A stretch of DNA of 64,000 bases from Candidatus Woesearchaeota archaeon (GTDB taxonomy: Archaea > Nanobdellota > Nanobdellia > Woesearchaeales > JAFGLG01), in NCBI GenBank assembly GCA_016928155.1, contig JAFGLG010000017.1, positions 62,001 to 126,000 of the forward strand, in the 5' to 3' direction. This document shows, piece after piece, positions 26,228-34,450 of the stretch (position 1 is the first letter of the stretch; the number at the start of each line of letters is the position of its first letter). The notes below the pieces were generated by a model. That model was not told the DNA's origin and ran no database searches. It saw only the letters and a program-made list of their open reading frames with translations. Position numbers and translations under genes: made by a program.

Positions 26228-27601
26228 ATGGCAAAAGAGGCTAAATATCTCGATATCCCTCTCTCGACTACCCTGAAGTTCTACAAGAGGGAAGACATCA
26301 GGCAGGAGATGCTGAGGAGTTCAAGAAGCAGGGAAGTGGCCATCAAGTATGGCTCAAAAGGCTTCGGCAAGAGGCCTGACATACTTCAGTATCCGAATGA
26401 TATCCTCGAGGCAGCCAGGCAGGGAGCCACTAGCTTCCATGTCTCTGAGGAGATCTGGAGCAGCCCGCTCCAGCTCCAGCCGAGCATGAAGAAAGCGGAT
26501 ATTGATAAGCTCAGGTCTGGCTGGGATCTTGTGCTGGATATCGACTGCAAGTTCCTTGATTACAGCAGGATTGCAGCAGACCTCCTGGTGAAGGCCTTGT
26601 CCCATCATGGCATCTCCAGCATCAGCTGCAAGTTCTCCGGCAATCATGGCTTCCATATCGGTGTCCCTTTCGGATCATTCCCGGATAATGTGCACGGCAG
26701 GGAGACTAAGCTGCTTTTCCCGGATGGCGCCCAGCAGATCGCGCTCTATCTCAAGGAGATGATAAGGAAGCCTCTTGCAGAGAGGATTCTTGCTGCGGAC
26801 AGCATTGACAGTATATCCGAGACAACAGGCATCAGCTTCAGTGATCTCGTCGGGAGATCCTCGGGGAAGCCGGAATTCGACCCTTTCAGGATACTCGACA
26901 TCGACACAGTTCTCATATCGTCAAGACACCTTTACAGGATGCCCTACTCCATCAATGAGAAGAGCGGCCTCGTCAGCATCCCGATCGATCCGAAGAGGAT
27001 CCTTGACTTTGATAAGGATTCTGCAAGGCCCGATGTCGTCGAAGTTTCCGGATTCAGGTTCCTCGACAGCGTACATTCGGAGCAGAATGAGACCAAGTCC
27101 CTTTTTGTCCAGGCTTTTGACTTCCACGTCAAGGAGACCTTGAAGAGGCAGAAGGAGGTCAGGAAGATGCAACACTTTGCTGATGATCTGAAGATCGCTC
27201 TTGACGAGAGCTTCTTCCCGCCGTGCATCCAGAGGATCCATAAGGGTCTTGACGACGGCAAGAAGCGGGCTGTCTTCATCCTGATGAATTATCTCACCAG
27301 CATCGGCTGGGATTATGCTAAGATTGAAGCGTACATGCGGGAGTGGAACATGAGGAATCCTGAGCCCTTGAGGGAGAACATCTGGCTTGGCCAGCTGAGA
27401 TATCATATGTCCAGGAAGAAGAGCATCCTGCCGCCTAACTGCGACAACATGATGTACATGAAAGGCATCGGCGTATGCTTCCCTGATAATCTCTGCCAGA
27501 AGATAAAGAATCCTGCACAGTATTCTTTAAGGAAGGCAAGACATCTCAAGCCGAGCAAGCCCAAGAAAGATAAGAAGAAGCCGGCTGAATCAGCTGAATG
27601 A
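26228..27601 (+). CDS. priS: Archaeal-type DNA primase, PriS catalytic domain with Cys-containing C-terminus
   Basis: 457 residues. PriS features: DLVLDIDCKF with the DxD catalytic pair near residue 99, KFSGNHGFHIGVPF, and RMPYSINEKSGLVSIPID. The C-terminal ~90 residues contain LPPNCDNM...GVC..NLCQKIKNPAQY, three spaced Cys resembling a reduced PriL iron-sulfur region. A single-chain PriS-PriL primase is known in Nanoarchaeum, so this may be a similar compact enzyme, though PriL could also be elsewhere. ATG 26228 (MAKEAKY) is preferred to 26207 because a TATA-like ATTAAATA near 26190 places the start between them. Confidence 0.85.
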   Translation: MAKEAKYLDIPLSTTLKFYKREDIRQEMLRSSRSREVAIKYGSKGFGKRPDILQYPNDILEAARQGATSFHVSEEIWSSPLQLQPSMKKADIDKLRSGWDLVLDIDCKFLDYSRIAADLLVKALSHHGISSISCKFSGNHGFHIGVPFGSFPDNVHGRETKLLFPDGAQQIALYLKEMIRKPLAERILAADSIDSISETTGISFSDLVGRSSGKPEFDPFRILDIDTVLISSRHLYRMPYSINEKSGLVSIPIDPKRILDFDKDSARPDVVEVSGFRFLDSVHSEQNETKSLFVQAFDFHVKETLKRQKEVRKMQHFADDLKIALDESFFPPCIQRIHKGLDDGKKRAVFILMNYLTSIGWDYAKIEAYMREWNMRNPEPLRENIWLGQLRYHMSRKKSILPPNCDNMMYMKGIGVCFPDNLCQKIKNPAQYSLRKARHLKPSKPKKDKKKPAESAE

Positions 27602-27934
27602 TTTTTGCTTAGGAAACACAGTCGGGGATAGGATTAAAGGGGTTATTTTCAATATTATAACTAAATAAAATTAAATAAAATGTTTCGATAGATTTATAAA
27701 ACACATGCTGATTCATCACAAAATCATCAAGCAGTGTTTAAATCCAAAAAAAATTGTTTAAACACATGATTACACCAATCAAAGCCTGAAAAGCAGTTTT
27801 TCAGTACAATATTGGTTGAAAAACCTTGTTCTGAAGAAAACCTGCAATAATAGGCCTTTTTATGGCAGATTATGTTCAGCTACATCTCAGGCTCTGATTC
27901 AGACTATTCAAGATCAAAGGGTAAAAACTGAAAA
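27602..27934. other. 333-bp upstream region of the ribosomal-protein operon
   Basis: AT-rich, no gene seen. It contains a perfect 9-bp inverted repeat, GTGTTTAAA (27734-27742) and TTTAAACAC (27757-27765), around an A-rich 14-nt spacer, and a TATA-like CTTTTTATGGC at 27856-27866 about 70 bp before the L3 start. The inverted repeat is a possible operator or the terminator of the primase gene. Confidence 0.4.
27856..27866 (+). promoter_or_regulatory. Candidate TATA box of the ribosomal-protein operon
   Basis: CTTTTTATGGC, placing initiation near 27887 and leaving a leader of about 48 nt before the L3 ATG. It is the only reasonable TATA-like element in the last 100 bp. Confidence 0.35.
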
Positions 27935-28918
27935 ATGGCATCGAGCGTAAGACCGAGGAGAGGGAGCATGGGTGTTTGGCCTAGGAAGAGGGCTAAACGT
28001 GAATACCAGAGGACAAGGAGCTGGCCGGTTGCAAAGGATGCGAAGCTTCTGGGTTTCGCAGGCTACAAGGTCGGCATGACACATGTTTCTTTTGTGGATC
28101 CGAGGAAGAACTCATTGTCAAAAGGCAAGACAGTGAGATGGCCTGTGACTATACTCGAATGCCCGCCATTGAAAGTCCATTCGATAAGATTCTATAAGAA
28201 GAAGACATACGGGCTTGCGTGCATCAGGGAGATTGTCGCCAAGACAGACAGGGACTTGGAGAGGAAGCTCCCGAAATCAAAGGATGGCTCCGCTGAGCTG
28301 CCGCAGGATGCCTCTGATTATGATGATATAAGGATACTTGCTTACACACAGCCGAGGCTTACTGGGATTGGGAAGAAGAAGCCTGAGGTCTTTGAGATTG
28401 CTATCGGCGGATCCGGGGATGACAAGCTGAAATTCGCAAGGGATAAGCTGGGTAAGGAGATCCCCATCGAAGATGTTTTTGCTGACGGCTCTCAGGTCGA
28501 TATGAAAGCGATCACAAAAGGGAAGGGATTCCAGGGTCCTGTCAAGAGGTTCGGTGTCACAATAAGGAGCCACAAGGCAGAGAAGACAAAGAGAGGCCCT
28601 GCCAACGTGGGTGCCTGGGGCATGAAAGGGAAGAGGTCATGGACTGTCCCTCATGCAGGCCAGATGGGCTATCATTCTAGGACAGACTACAACAAGATCC
28701 TCCTCAAGATATCAGGCAAGGCTGAGGAGGTCAACAAGCAGGGTGGATTCATAAGATATGGCGTCGTCAGGAACACATATGTGCTTGTGAAGGGCTCTGT
28801 GCCTGGTCCGACTAAGAGGCTCATAAGGTTCAACAGGCCGGTCAGGCCGAACAAGAAGCTCGAATATGGGGCCATGGACATATCATCAATATCATTGAAA
28901 TCAAATCAGGGTAACTGA
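27935..28918 (+). CDS. rpl3: 50S ribosomal protein L3
   Basis: 327 residues, archaeal/eukaryotic-length L3. It binds near the peptidyl-transferase centre and helps start large-subunit assembly. Visible are the N-terminal RPRRGSMGVWPRKRAKRE, the signature GKGFQGPVKRFGV, and the W-loop region HAGQMGYHSRT. It heads the 26-gene ribosomal run; L4 begins 2 bp after its stop. Confidence 0.98.
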   Translation: MASSVRPRRGSMGVWPRKRAKREYQRTRSWPVAKDAKLLGFAGYKVGMTHVSFVDPRKNSLSKGKTVRWPVTILECPPLKVHSIRFYKKKTYGLACIREIVAKTDRDLERKLPKSKDGSAELPQDASDYDDIRILAYTQPRLTGIGKKKPEVFEIAIGGSGDDKLKFARDKLGKEIPIEDVFADGSQVDMKAITKGKGFQGPVKRFGVTIRSHKAEKTKRGPANVGAWGMKGKRSWTVPHAGQMGYHSRTDYNKILLKISGKAEEVNKQGGFIRYGVVRNTYVLVKGSVPGPTKRLIRFNRPVRPNKKLEYGAMDISSISLKSNQGN

Positions 28919-28920
28919 AC

Positions 28921-29727
28921 ATGGAACTGAAGATATTTTCATTGTCGAATGCTGAAGCAGGTAAGATGAAGATGCCCGCGCAGTTTTCAGAGGAAGTGAT
29001 GCCCAATCTTATCAAGAGGGCTGTGCTCTCTCTGCAGTCAAACGCTAGGCAGCCTTATGGATCTGATCCTATGGCAGGCAAGAGGGCGTCCGCAGAGGTC
29101 TCCAGGAGAAGGAGAAAATACAGGGGATCATACGGCCTTGGCATCAGCAGGGTGCCGAGGAAGATCTTTGCCAGGAGAGGCACGAGGATGATCTGGGCTG
29201 GAGCGTTTGCGCCGGGGACTGTCTCTGGAAGGCGGGCTCATCCGCCGAAGGCTGAGAAGATCTGGTCCCAGAAGATCAATAAGAAAGAGAACAGGAAAGC
29301 CATCCGGTCTGCTATCTCAGCGACTATCGATAGGGTCCTCGTGACACAGAGGGGCCATTTCGCTCCGGATAATTACCCGTTCACAGTCGAATCCAAATTT
29401 GAGGATCTGTCAAAGACAAAGGATGTCGTCGAAGCCCTGCAGAAGCTGGGTTTCAGCAGGGAGCTTGAGAGATGCTCTGTCAAGAAGGTCAGGGCTGGCA
29501 AGGGCAAGACAAGAGGTAGGAGGTACAGGAAGAAGAAAGGTCCTCTGCTTGTTGTCTCAAAGGACTGCGGGCTCCTGAAATCCGCGAGGAACATCACAGG
29601 CGTCGACGTCGTCACTGTCAACAGCCTCAATGCAGAGCTCCTGGCTCCGGGCACGATACCAGGAAGGGTGACCATCTGGACAGATGCTGCTCTGAATAGG
29701 ATGGAGAAAGAAAGTTTGTTCATGTAA
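28921..29727 (+). CDS. rpl4: 50S ribosomal protein L4
   Basis: 268 residues (L4/L1e type), lining the exit tunnel of the large subunit. The conserved tunnel-loop stretch is present (residues ~40-110, with NARQPYGSDP, RRRRKYRGSYG, GRRAHPPK) followed by RAGKGKTRGRRYRKKKGPL. It is separated by 2 bp from L3 and 1 bp from L23, so the three are read as one unit. Confidence 0.97.
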   Translation: MELKIFSLSNAEAGKMKMPAQFSEEVMPNLIKRAVLSLQSNARQPYGSDPMAGKRASAEVSRRRRKYRGSYGLGISRVPRKIFARRGTRMIWAGAFAPGTVSGRRAHPPKAEKIWSQKINKKENRKAIRSAISATIDRVLVTQRGHFAPDNYPFTVESKFEDLSKTKDVVEALQKLGFSRELERCSVKKVRAGKGKTRGRRYRKKKGPLLVVSKDCGLLKSARNITGVDVVTVNSLNAELLAPGTIPGRVTIWTDAALNRMEKESLFM

Positions 29728-29728
29728 A

Positions 29729-30013
29729 ATGGCTGCCGGCAAATCAGTGAGGAAGGAGAAGATCAGGATCATAAATTATCCGCTCTCGACAGAGAAATCC
29801 ATAAGGCTTATGGAGTCAGAGAACAAGCTGGTGTTCTCTGTGGCAAAGAAGGCTAAGAAGCCTGAGATAAAGAAGGCTGTCGAGGAGATGTTCAAGGTCA
29901 AGGTTGTCAAGATAAACACATTCGTTTCGCCGCAGGGGGAGAAGAAGGCTTATGTCAAGCTTTCGGACGAGACACCTGCCATGGATATTGCGACTCAATT
30001 GGGTCTGATGTGA
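29729..30013 (+). CDS. rpl23: 50S ribosomal protein L23
   Basis: 94 residues. It sits at the tunnel exit, where it docks SRP and other nascent-chain factors. The family opening YPLSTEKSIRLMESENKLVF and the VKVVKINTFVSPQGEKKAYVKL strand pair are both present. A short basic N-terminal extension (AAGKSVRKEK) precedes the core. Confidence 0.97.
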   Translation: MAAGKSVRKEKIRIINYPLSTEKSIRLMESENKLVFSVAKKAKKPEIKKAVEEMFKVKVVKINTFVSPQGEKKAYVKLSDETPAMDIATQLGLM

Positions 30014-30014
30014 A

Positions 30015-30731
30015 ATGGGAAAGAATCTTATACAGCAGGCAAGGGGGAAAGGGAGCACCACTTACAGGGCTCCGAGCCATAGGTTCAAGGCCAAGCCGGG
30101 CTATAAGCAGGTTGCTGAGGATAAGAAGGTGGTCGGGAGGATCATCGATATCCTGCACTGTCCCGCCCACACTGCACCCATGATCCAGATAAGGTATGAT
30201 GATGCCACAATTACTTATAATATGGCTCCCGAGGGGATCAAGGTCGGTGACACAGTCGAGATTGGCACTGAGACTGTGCTTGCTGCAGGGAACACGATGT
30301 CACTGAAATCGATCCCGGAAGGGACGATGATTTTCAATATTGAGTCTCAGCCGGGTGACGGAGGCAAGTTTGTCAGGTCATCAGGCACAGCCGCCAGGAT
30401 CCTGACCAAGATGGAGAACAAGATAATTGTCGTGCTGCCTTCGAAGAAGAAGAAGGAGTTCCATCCTTTGTGCAAGGCGACTATAGGTGTGGTTGCCGGC
30501 GGCGGTAGGCCTGAGAAGCCCTTCATAAAGGCAGGGAATCATTATCATAAGATGAGGGCCAAGAACAAGCTGTATCCGAGGGTCTGCGGGATTTCCCAGA
30601 ATGCAGTCGACCACCCGTTTGGTGGCAAGCATTCGTCTAAGAAGGGAAGGCCCACTATCGCTCCGAGGTTCGCGCCTCCGGGCAGGAAAGTTGGTAAGCT
30701 TAAACCGAGAAGGACTGGTATGAAGAGGTAA
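30015..30731 (+). CDS. rpl2: 50S ribosomal protein L2
   Basis: 238 residues, normal archaeal length. L2 is needed for subunit association and peptidyl transfer. Both signature blocks are visible: VAGGGRPEKPF and NAVDHPFGGKH, the latter holding the conserved His near the active centre. It begins 1 bp after L23. Confidence 0.98.
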   Translation: MGKNLIQQARGKGSTTYRAPSHRFKAKPGYKQVAEDKKVVGRIIDILHCPAHTAPMIQIRYDDATITYNMAPEGIKVGDTVEIGTETVLAAGNTMSLKSIPEGTMIFNIESQPGDGGKFVRSSGTAARILTKMENKIIVVLPSKKKKEFHPLCKATIGVVAGGGRPEKPFIKAGNHYHKMRAKNKLYPRVCGISQNAVDHPFGGKHSSKKGRPTIAPRFAPPGRKVGKLKPRRTGMKR

Positions 30732-30733
30732 AA

Positions 30734-31117
30734 ATGGCAAAGAAAGAATTCATGTATCGCGGAAAGACTCTTGACGAGATGAAGAACCTCAGCAGGGAAG
30801 AGCTCCTTGAGATTCTGCCGGCTTCAGCCAGAAGGAAGATGAAGAGGGGCTTCACAGACCAGGAGAAGATACTGCTCAGCAATATCAAGGAGAAGAAATC
30901 CAACATCAAGACCCACTGCAGGGACATGGTTATCCTTCCTGAGATGGTCGGGATCATGGTGAAGGTCCACAAGGGCAATGATTATGTGCTTGTCAGCATA
31001 AATGAGGAGATGATAGGCCATTGCTTGGGTGAGTTTGCCATGACAAGGAAGAGGGTCACTCACAGTTCGCCTGGTGTAGGTGCCACAAAATCAAGCTCAA
31101 ATATATCAGTGAAATAA
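30734..31117 (+). CDS. rps19: 30S ribosomal protein S19
   Basis: 127 residues, S19/S15e type, located in the head of the small subunit. The conserved C-terminal block reads GHCLGEFAMTRKRVTHSSPG, followed by a short tail. The N-terminal third (MYRGKTLDEMKNLSREELLEILPA) matches archaeal and eukaryotic S15e and not bacterial S19. Confidence 0.97.
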   Translation: MAKKEFMYRGKTLDEMKNLSREELLEILPASARRKMKRGFTDQEKILLSNIKEKKSNIKTHCRDMVILPEMVGIMVKVHKGNDYVLVSINEEMIGHCLGEFAMTRKRVTHSSPGVGATKSSSNISVK

Positions 31118-31118
31118 T

Positions 31119-31730
31119 ATGTCGAACTTCAGATATTCGTTCAGGGATTATGACAAGAACAACATGGCCAGGGTGGCCGGGTTAGACTTGGCTATATCCA
31201 CAAAGCATTCGATTGAGATATCCAGCTTCATAAGGGGCATGGATCTCCAGAAGGCGAAGAGATGCCTGGAAGATGTCATTTCAAAGAAGAAGGCTGTCCC
31301 GTTCAGGAGATTCAATATGGACATGGGCCATAAGAAGGGCATCGGCCCGGGAAGGTATCCTGTGAAGGCAGGCGGTGAATTCCTGAAGCTGCTCCTGTCT
31401 GTCGAGGCGAATGCTCAGTCAAAGGGCCTCAACACAGGTAATCTGACACTTGTCCACGTCTCGTCTCATCAGGCCTCAAGGCCCATGAAGCCGGGAAGGC
31501 ACAGGGGCAGGGTCATGAAGAGGAGCCATGTCGAGATTGTTGTCAAGGAAGCTGAAGTCAGCAAGGAGAGAAGGCCCAGGAAGCAGAAGGCAGTGAAGAA
31601 TCCGGAAGCGCCCGGGCAGGAAGAGAATGTCCGGGTATCTGATGCTCAGCAGGCAGGCAGGAAATCAGAGAAGGATGTGTCTATATCACAGAAGAAGGAA
31701 AAAAAGCAAGAGAGTGACGTGAATGATTGA
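31119..31730 (+). CDS. rpl22: 50S ribosomal protein L22 with charged C-terminal tail
   Basis: 203 residues, longer than the usual ~150. L22 lines the exit tunnel. The core to about residue 145 is typical, with PGRYPVKAGGEFLKLL and the RPMKPGRHRGRVMKRSHVEIVV hairpin. Residues ~146-203 are a K/E/Q-rich, probably disordered extension. The last 8 bp overlap the start of S3. Confidence 0.96.
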   Translation: MSNFRYSFRDYDKNNMARVAGLDLAISTKHSIEISSFIRGMDLQKAKRCLEDVISKKKAVPFRRFNMDMGHKKGIGPGRYPVKAGGEFLKLLLSVEANAQSKGLNTGNLTLVHVSSHQASRPMKPGRHRGRVMKRSHVEIVVKEAEVSKERRPRKQKAVKNPEAPGQEENVRVSDAQQAGRKSEKDVSISQKKEKKQESDVND

Positions 31731-32544
31731 AAGGGATTTTGTCAAGCAGAACATTAAGGAGATGGAGATACAGGAATTTATCTCAAAGAACCTCAAGAGG
31801 GCGGGCCACAGCCACACGAAGGTGCAGAGGACCCCTCTCGGCGAGAAGATAATCATATTCACTTCGCATCCGGGCCTTGTTGTCGGAAGGAAGGGCCAGA
31901 ACATCAAGAAGCTTACGGCTGATCTCAAGAGGCATTTCAACCTGGAGAATCCACAGATCGAGACCTCAGAGGTATCTAACATGTACCTCGACGCTGACAT
32001 CATCGCTGAGAGCATCGCCACATCATTGGAGAAGTTCGGCTCGAACAGGTTCAAGGGCATAGGTCACAAGATGATGACCAGTGTGCTTGAGGCTGGTGCC
32101 AGAGGGATCGAGATCGTGATCTCAGGCAAGATACCCAGCAGCAGGGCAAAGTCTTGGAGGTTCTATGCAGGCTATCTGAAGAAATGCGGGGACATATCGA
32201 TAAGCGGTGTCAATCATGCTTACTCGAGGGCTGAGCTCAAGACCGGGACCATAGGCATTAAGGTGTCTATCATGCCCCCTGATCTGAAGCTGCCTGATCA
32301 TTTCAGATTCCTCGACGAGGCGGAGTTCGTGGAAGAAGAGATGACTGATGAGAAGAAGCCTGAGTCAGAGAAGAAGGATGATGCCAAGAAGAAGTCTCAG
32401 AAGAGATCGAGGAAATCCTCCAGGCCGAAGGATGACAGGGCTGGGAAGTCCAGGAAGAGGGAGGCCAAGCCGGTCAGGGAGGAAAAGGCGGATGACGCCG
32501 GGATGAGCGATCTCAGCGCGCCTGAGGTGCACGATGAAGGCTAA
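31723..32544 (+). CDS. rps3: 30S ribosomal protein S3 with lysine-rich tail
   Basis: 273 residues. S3 lies at the mRNA entry channel. The KH domain loop VVGRKGQNIKKL is intact and the S3 C-terminal domain follows (GARGIEIVISGKIPSSRAKSWRF, then a GTIGIKVSIMPP strand). The last ~65 residues are an added K/E/R-rich tail similar in composition to those of L22 and L32e. Overlaps L22 by 8 bp and L29 by 11 bp. Confidence 0.97.
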   Translation: MIERDFVKQNIKEMEIQEFISKNLKRAGHSHTKVQRTPLGEKIIIFTSHPGLVVGRKGQNIKKLTADLKRHFNLENPQIETSEVSNMYLDADIIAESIATSLEKFGSNRFKGIGHKMMTSVLEAGARGIEIVISGKIPSSRAKSWRFYAGYLKKCGDISISGVNHAYSRAELKTGTIGIKVSIMPPDLKLPDHFRFLDEAEFVEEEMTDEKKPESEKKDDAKKKSQKRSRKSSRPKDDRAGKSRKREAKPVREEKADDAGMSDLSAPEVHDEG

Positions 32545-32731
32545 GGACCTGAGGGATATGAAACCCGAGCAGCTTGACGCGAAGCTTGCTGAGATGAAGA
32601 AGGAGCTTGTCAAGCTGGGTGCCCAGGTCGCGACAGGTACCAATCCGAAGAACCCCAGCCAGATAAGGAACATAAAGAAGACCATGGCGAGGGTGCTCAC
32701 GATAAAGAAACAAAAGGAGGATGTTAAATAG
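32534..32731 (+). CDS. rpl29: 50S ribosomal protein L29
   Basis: 65 residues, two-helix protein at the tunnel exit beside L23. Typical spacing of LRDMKPEQLDAKLAEMKKELVKL and IRNIKKTMARVLTIKKQKE. It starts inside the end of S3 and ends in AAATAG, 1 bp before the aIF1 ATG; the AGGAGG near 32715-32720 should serve aIF1. Confidence 0.95.
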   Translation: MKAKDLRDMKPEQLDAKLAEMKKELVKLGAQVATGTNPKNPSQIRNIKKTMARVLTIKKQKEDVK

Positions 32732-32732
32732 G

Positions 32733-33041
32733 ATGAGTGAAATTTGCTCGGTTTGCGGGCTGCCTTCAGAGCTGTGCGTTTGTGAGACAATAGCCAAGGA
32801 GAGCCAGAAGATCACTGTCAAGATCGTCAAGAAGAAATACAACAAGAGCTACACCATCATAGAGGGCATCGATTCAAAGGAGATAAATATGAGCGACCTG
32901 ACCAAGAGACTCAAGAATTTTTTTGCCTGCGGAGGGACGTTCAAGGAGAGATATATCGAGCTCCAGGGCAATCACAAGTCAAGGGTCAAAGAACAGCTCA
33001 TAAAGTATGGATTCGCTCCGGAGACCATCGAGATCAGATGA
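32733..33041 (+). CDS. Translation initiation factor aIF1 (SUI1)
   Basis: 102 residues. SUI1-fold factor that monitors start-codon selection on the small subunit. N-terminal zinc-knuckle-like CSVCGLPSELCVCE and the SUI1 core (ITVKIVKKKYNKSYTIIEG, then FFACGGTFKERYIELQGNH). I use ATG 32733 since homologues begin at SEICSVCG; an in-frame ATG at 32721 sits directly against the AGGAGG site and is unlikely. Confidence 0.95.
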   Translation: MSEICSVCGLPSELCVCETIAKESQKITVKIVKKKYNKSYTIIEGIDSKEINMSDLTKRLKNFFACGGTFKERYIELQGNHKSRVKEQLIKYGFAPETIEIR

Positions 33042-33289
33042 ACATAGGCCTTGTTCGCGGGGAGTTCATAGGATTGCAGGTCAGGATAAGGCAGAAAAAG
33101 GATGGCAGAGAGGTTCAAGGGAAGGTCATAGATGAGACAAAGGGTATGATAACCTTGCTCACAGGTGATATGAGGAGGATCAGGTTCATCAAGACCGGGA
33201 TCATGCTGATGATCGGTCATCATGAGATTGACGGAAGCATAATAAATGAGAGGCCAGAAGATAGGATAAGGATAAGGTTGCTGGATTGA
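33038..33289 (+). CDS. rnp1: RNase P protein component 1 (Rpp29)
   Basis: 83 residues. Archaeal Rpp29/Pop4 homologue, Sm-like barrel that with Rpp21 supports substrate recognition by the RNase P RNA. Visible LVRGEFIGLQVRIRQ, VQGKVIDETKGMITLLT and RIRFIKTG strands. Position between aIF1 and S17 is the usual archaeal one. It overlaps aIF1 by 4 bp (ATGA). Confidence 0.93.
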   Translation: MNIGLVRGEFIGLQVRIRQKKDGREVQGKVIDETKGMITLLTGDMRRIRFIKTGIMLMIGHHEIDGSIINERPEDRIRIRLLD

Positions 33290-33299
33290 AGGTGAAAAA

Positions 33300-33635
33300 A
33301 TGAAGAAAAGCATCGGCATTGACGTTCCTGCCCCGAAAGAGCGGTGTGATGACGTGAACTGCCCATTCCACGGCACCCTCAAGCTGAGAGGCAGGGTTTT
33401 TGTGGGTGAGGTCGTATCAGACAAGATGAGGAGGTCTGCTGTCATCCAGTGGGAGCGCAGGGCTTATATCCCTAAATATGAGAGGTATGAGAAGAAGAGG
33501 ACCAAGATCCATGCACATAGCCCGGATTGCCTGAATGCGAAGAAGGGCGACCAGGTGAGGGTCATGGAGAGCAGGCCTCTGAGCAAGACAAAGAACTTTG
33601 TCATCGTGGAGATAATTAAGAAAAAGACTGGATGA
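33300..33635 (+). CDS. rps17: 30S ribosomal protein S17
   Basis: 111 residues, S17/S11e type, a primary 16S rRNA binder. OB-fold strands with the archaeal features CDDVNCPFHGTLKLRGRVFVG and YEKKRTKIHAHSPDCLNAKKGDQVRVMESRPLS, the latter being the family signature. GGTG lies 6 nt before the ATG. Confidence 0.97.
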   Translation: MKKSIGIDVPAPKERCDDVNCPFHGTLKLRGRVFVGEVVSDKMRRSAVIQWERRAYIPKYERYEKKRTKIHAHSPDCLNAKKGDQVRVMESRPLSKTKNFVIVEIIKKKTG

Positions 33636-33647
33636 AAGTGAATCATA

Positions 33648-34049
33648 ATGAAAGCTGTTAATGCGAAAATGACCAAGCCGTTGAACCTCGGCACGAGGGT
33701 GCCTACCTGCGATAATTCCGGGGCCAAGATCCTGAAGATAATCGCTGTGAAGGGCGGGAAGACTGTCAAGAACAGGATTCCTGCTGCAGGCATCGGCGAC
33801 CTGGTCTGGGCTGCTGTCGTCAAGGGCAAGCCTGACATGAGGAAGCAGGTTGTTTTTGCTGTGATTGTGAGGCAGAAGAAGGAGTATCAGAGGCCTGATG
33901 GTATCAGGATACAGTTCGAGGACAATGCAGCTGTCGTGCTGAAGGACGACAAGGGCAATCCGAAAGGCACCATATACAAGGGTCCGATTGCGAAAGAGGC
34001 TGCAGAGAGATGGCCTGCTGTCGCTAAGATAGCCAGCATAATATTGTGA
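33648..34049 (+). CDS. rpl14: 50S ribosomal protein L14
   Basis: 133 residues. L14 forms an inter-subunit bridge near the factor-binding site. Typical blocks are LGTRVPTCDNSGAKILKIIAV and RPDGIRIQFEDNAAVVLKDDKGNPKGT. The stop lies within a GTGATTGAT that could also serve as a GTG start for L24. Confidence 0.98.
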   Translation: MKAVNAKMTKPLNLGTRVPTCDNSGAKILKIIAVKGGKTVKNRIPAAGIGDLVWAAVVKGKPDMRKQVVFAVIVRQKKEYQRPDGIRIQFEDNAAVVLKDDKGNPKGTIYKGPIAKEAAERWPAVAKIASIIL

Positions 34050-34054
34050 TTGAT

Positions 34055-34450
34055 ATGAAGAACGAATATTCGAAATCATGGAACAGGAGCAAGCAGCCGA
34101 GGAAGCAGAGGAAATTCCTTTACAATGCACCGCAGCATGTGAAGAGCGGGATGCTCGGATGCCATTTGTCCAAGGAACTGAGGGGCAAGCACAGCAGGAG
34201 AGCAGTGAGGCTCATCAGGGGTGACAGGGTCAGGATCATGAAAGGCACCCACAGGAAGAGAGAAGGCAAGGTCGAGAGGGTGGATGTCAAGAACAGCAGG
34301 GTCTACATCACAGGCATAGAGACCATAAGGAAGGACGGCAACAAGGTGCTTTATCCGTTCAGGATCCCTAATCTGCTTATTGTCGAATTGAACTTGAGTG
34401 ACAAGAAAAGGGCTGAGAAGCTCAGGCCAAAGGTGCAGCAAAATGGTTAA
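34055..34450 (+). CDS. rpl24: 50S ribosomal protein L24
   Basis: 131 residues, L24/L26e type with KOW motif (RGDRVRIMKGTHRKREGKVERVD), an early-assembly large-subunit protein. The N-terminal KSWNRSKQPRKQRKFLYNAP matches archaeal homologues starting at ATG 34055; a GTG three codons earlier (34046) is possible and would overlap L14 by 4 bp. It overlaps S4e by 8 bp. Confidence 0.95.
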   Translation: MKNEYSKSWNRSKQPRKQRKFLYNAPQHVKSGMLGCHLSKELRGKHSRRAVRLIRGDRVRIMKGTHRKREGKVERVDVKNSRVYITGIETIRKDGNKVLYPFRIPNLLIVELNLSDKKRAEKLRPKVQQNG

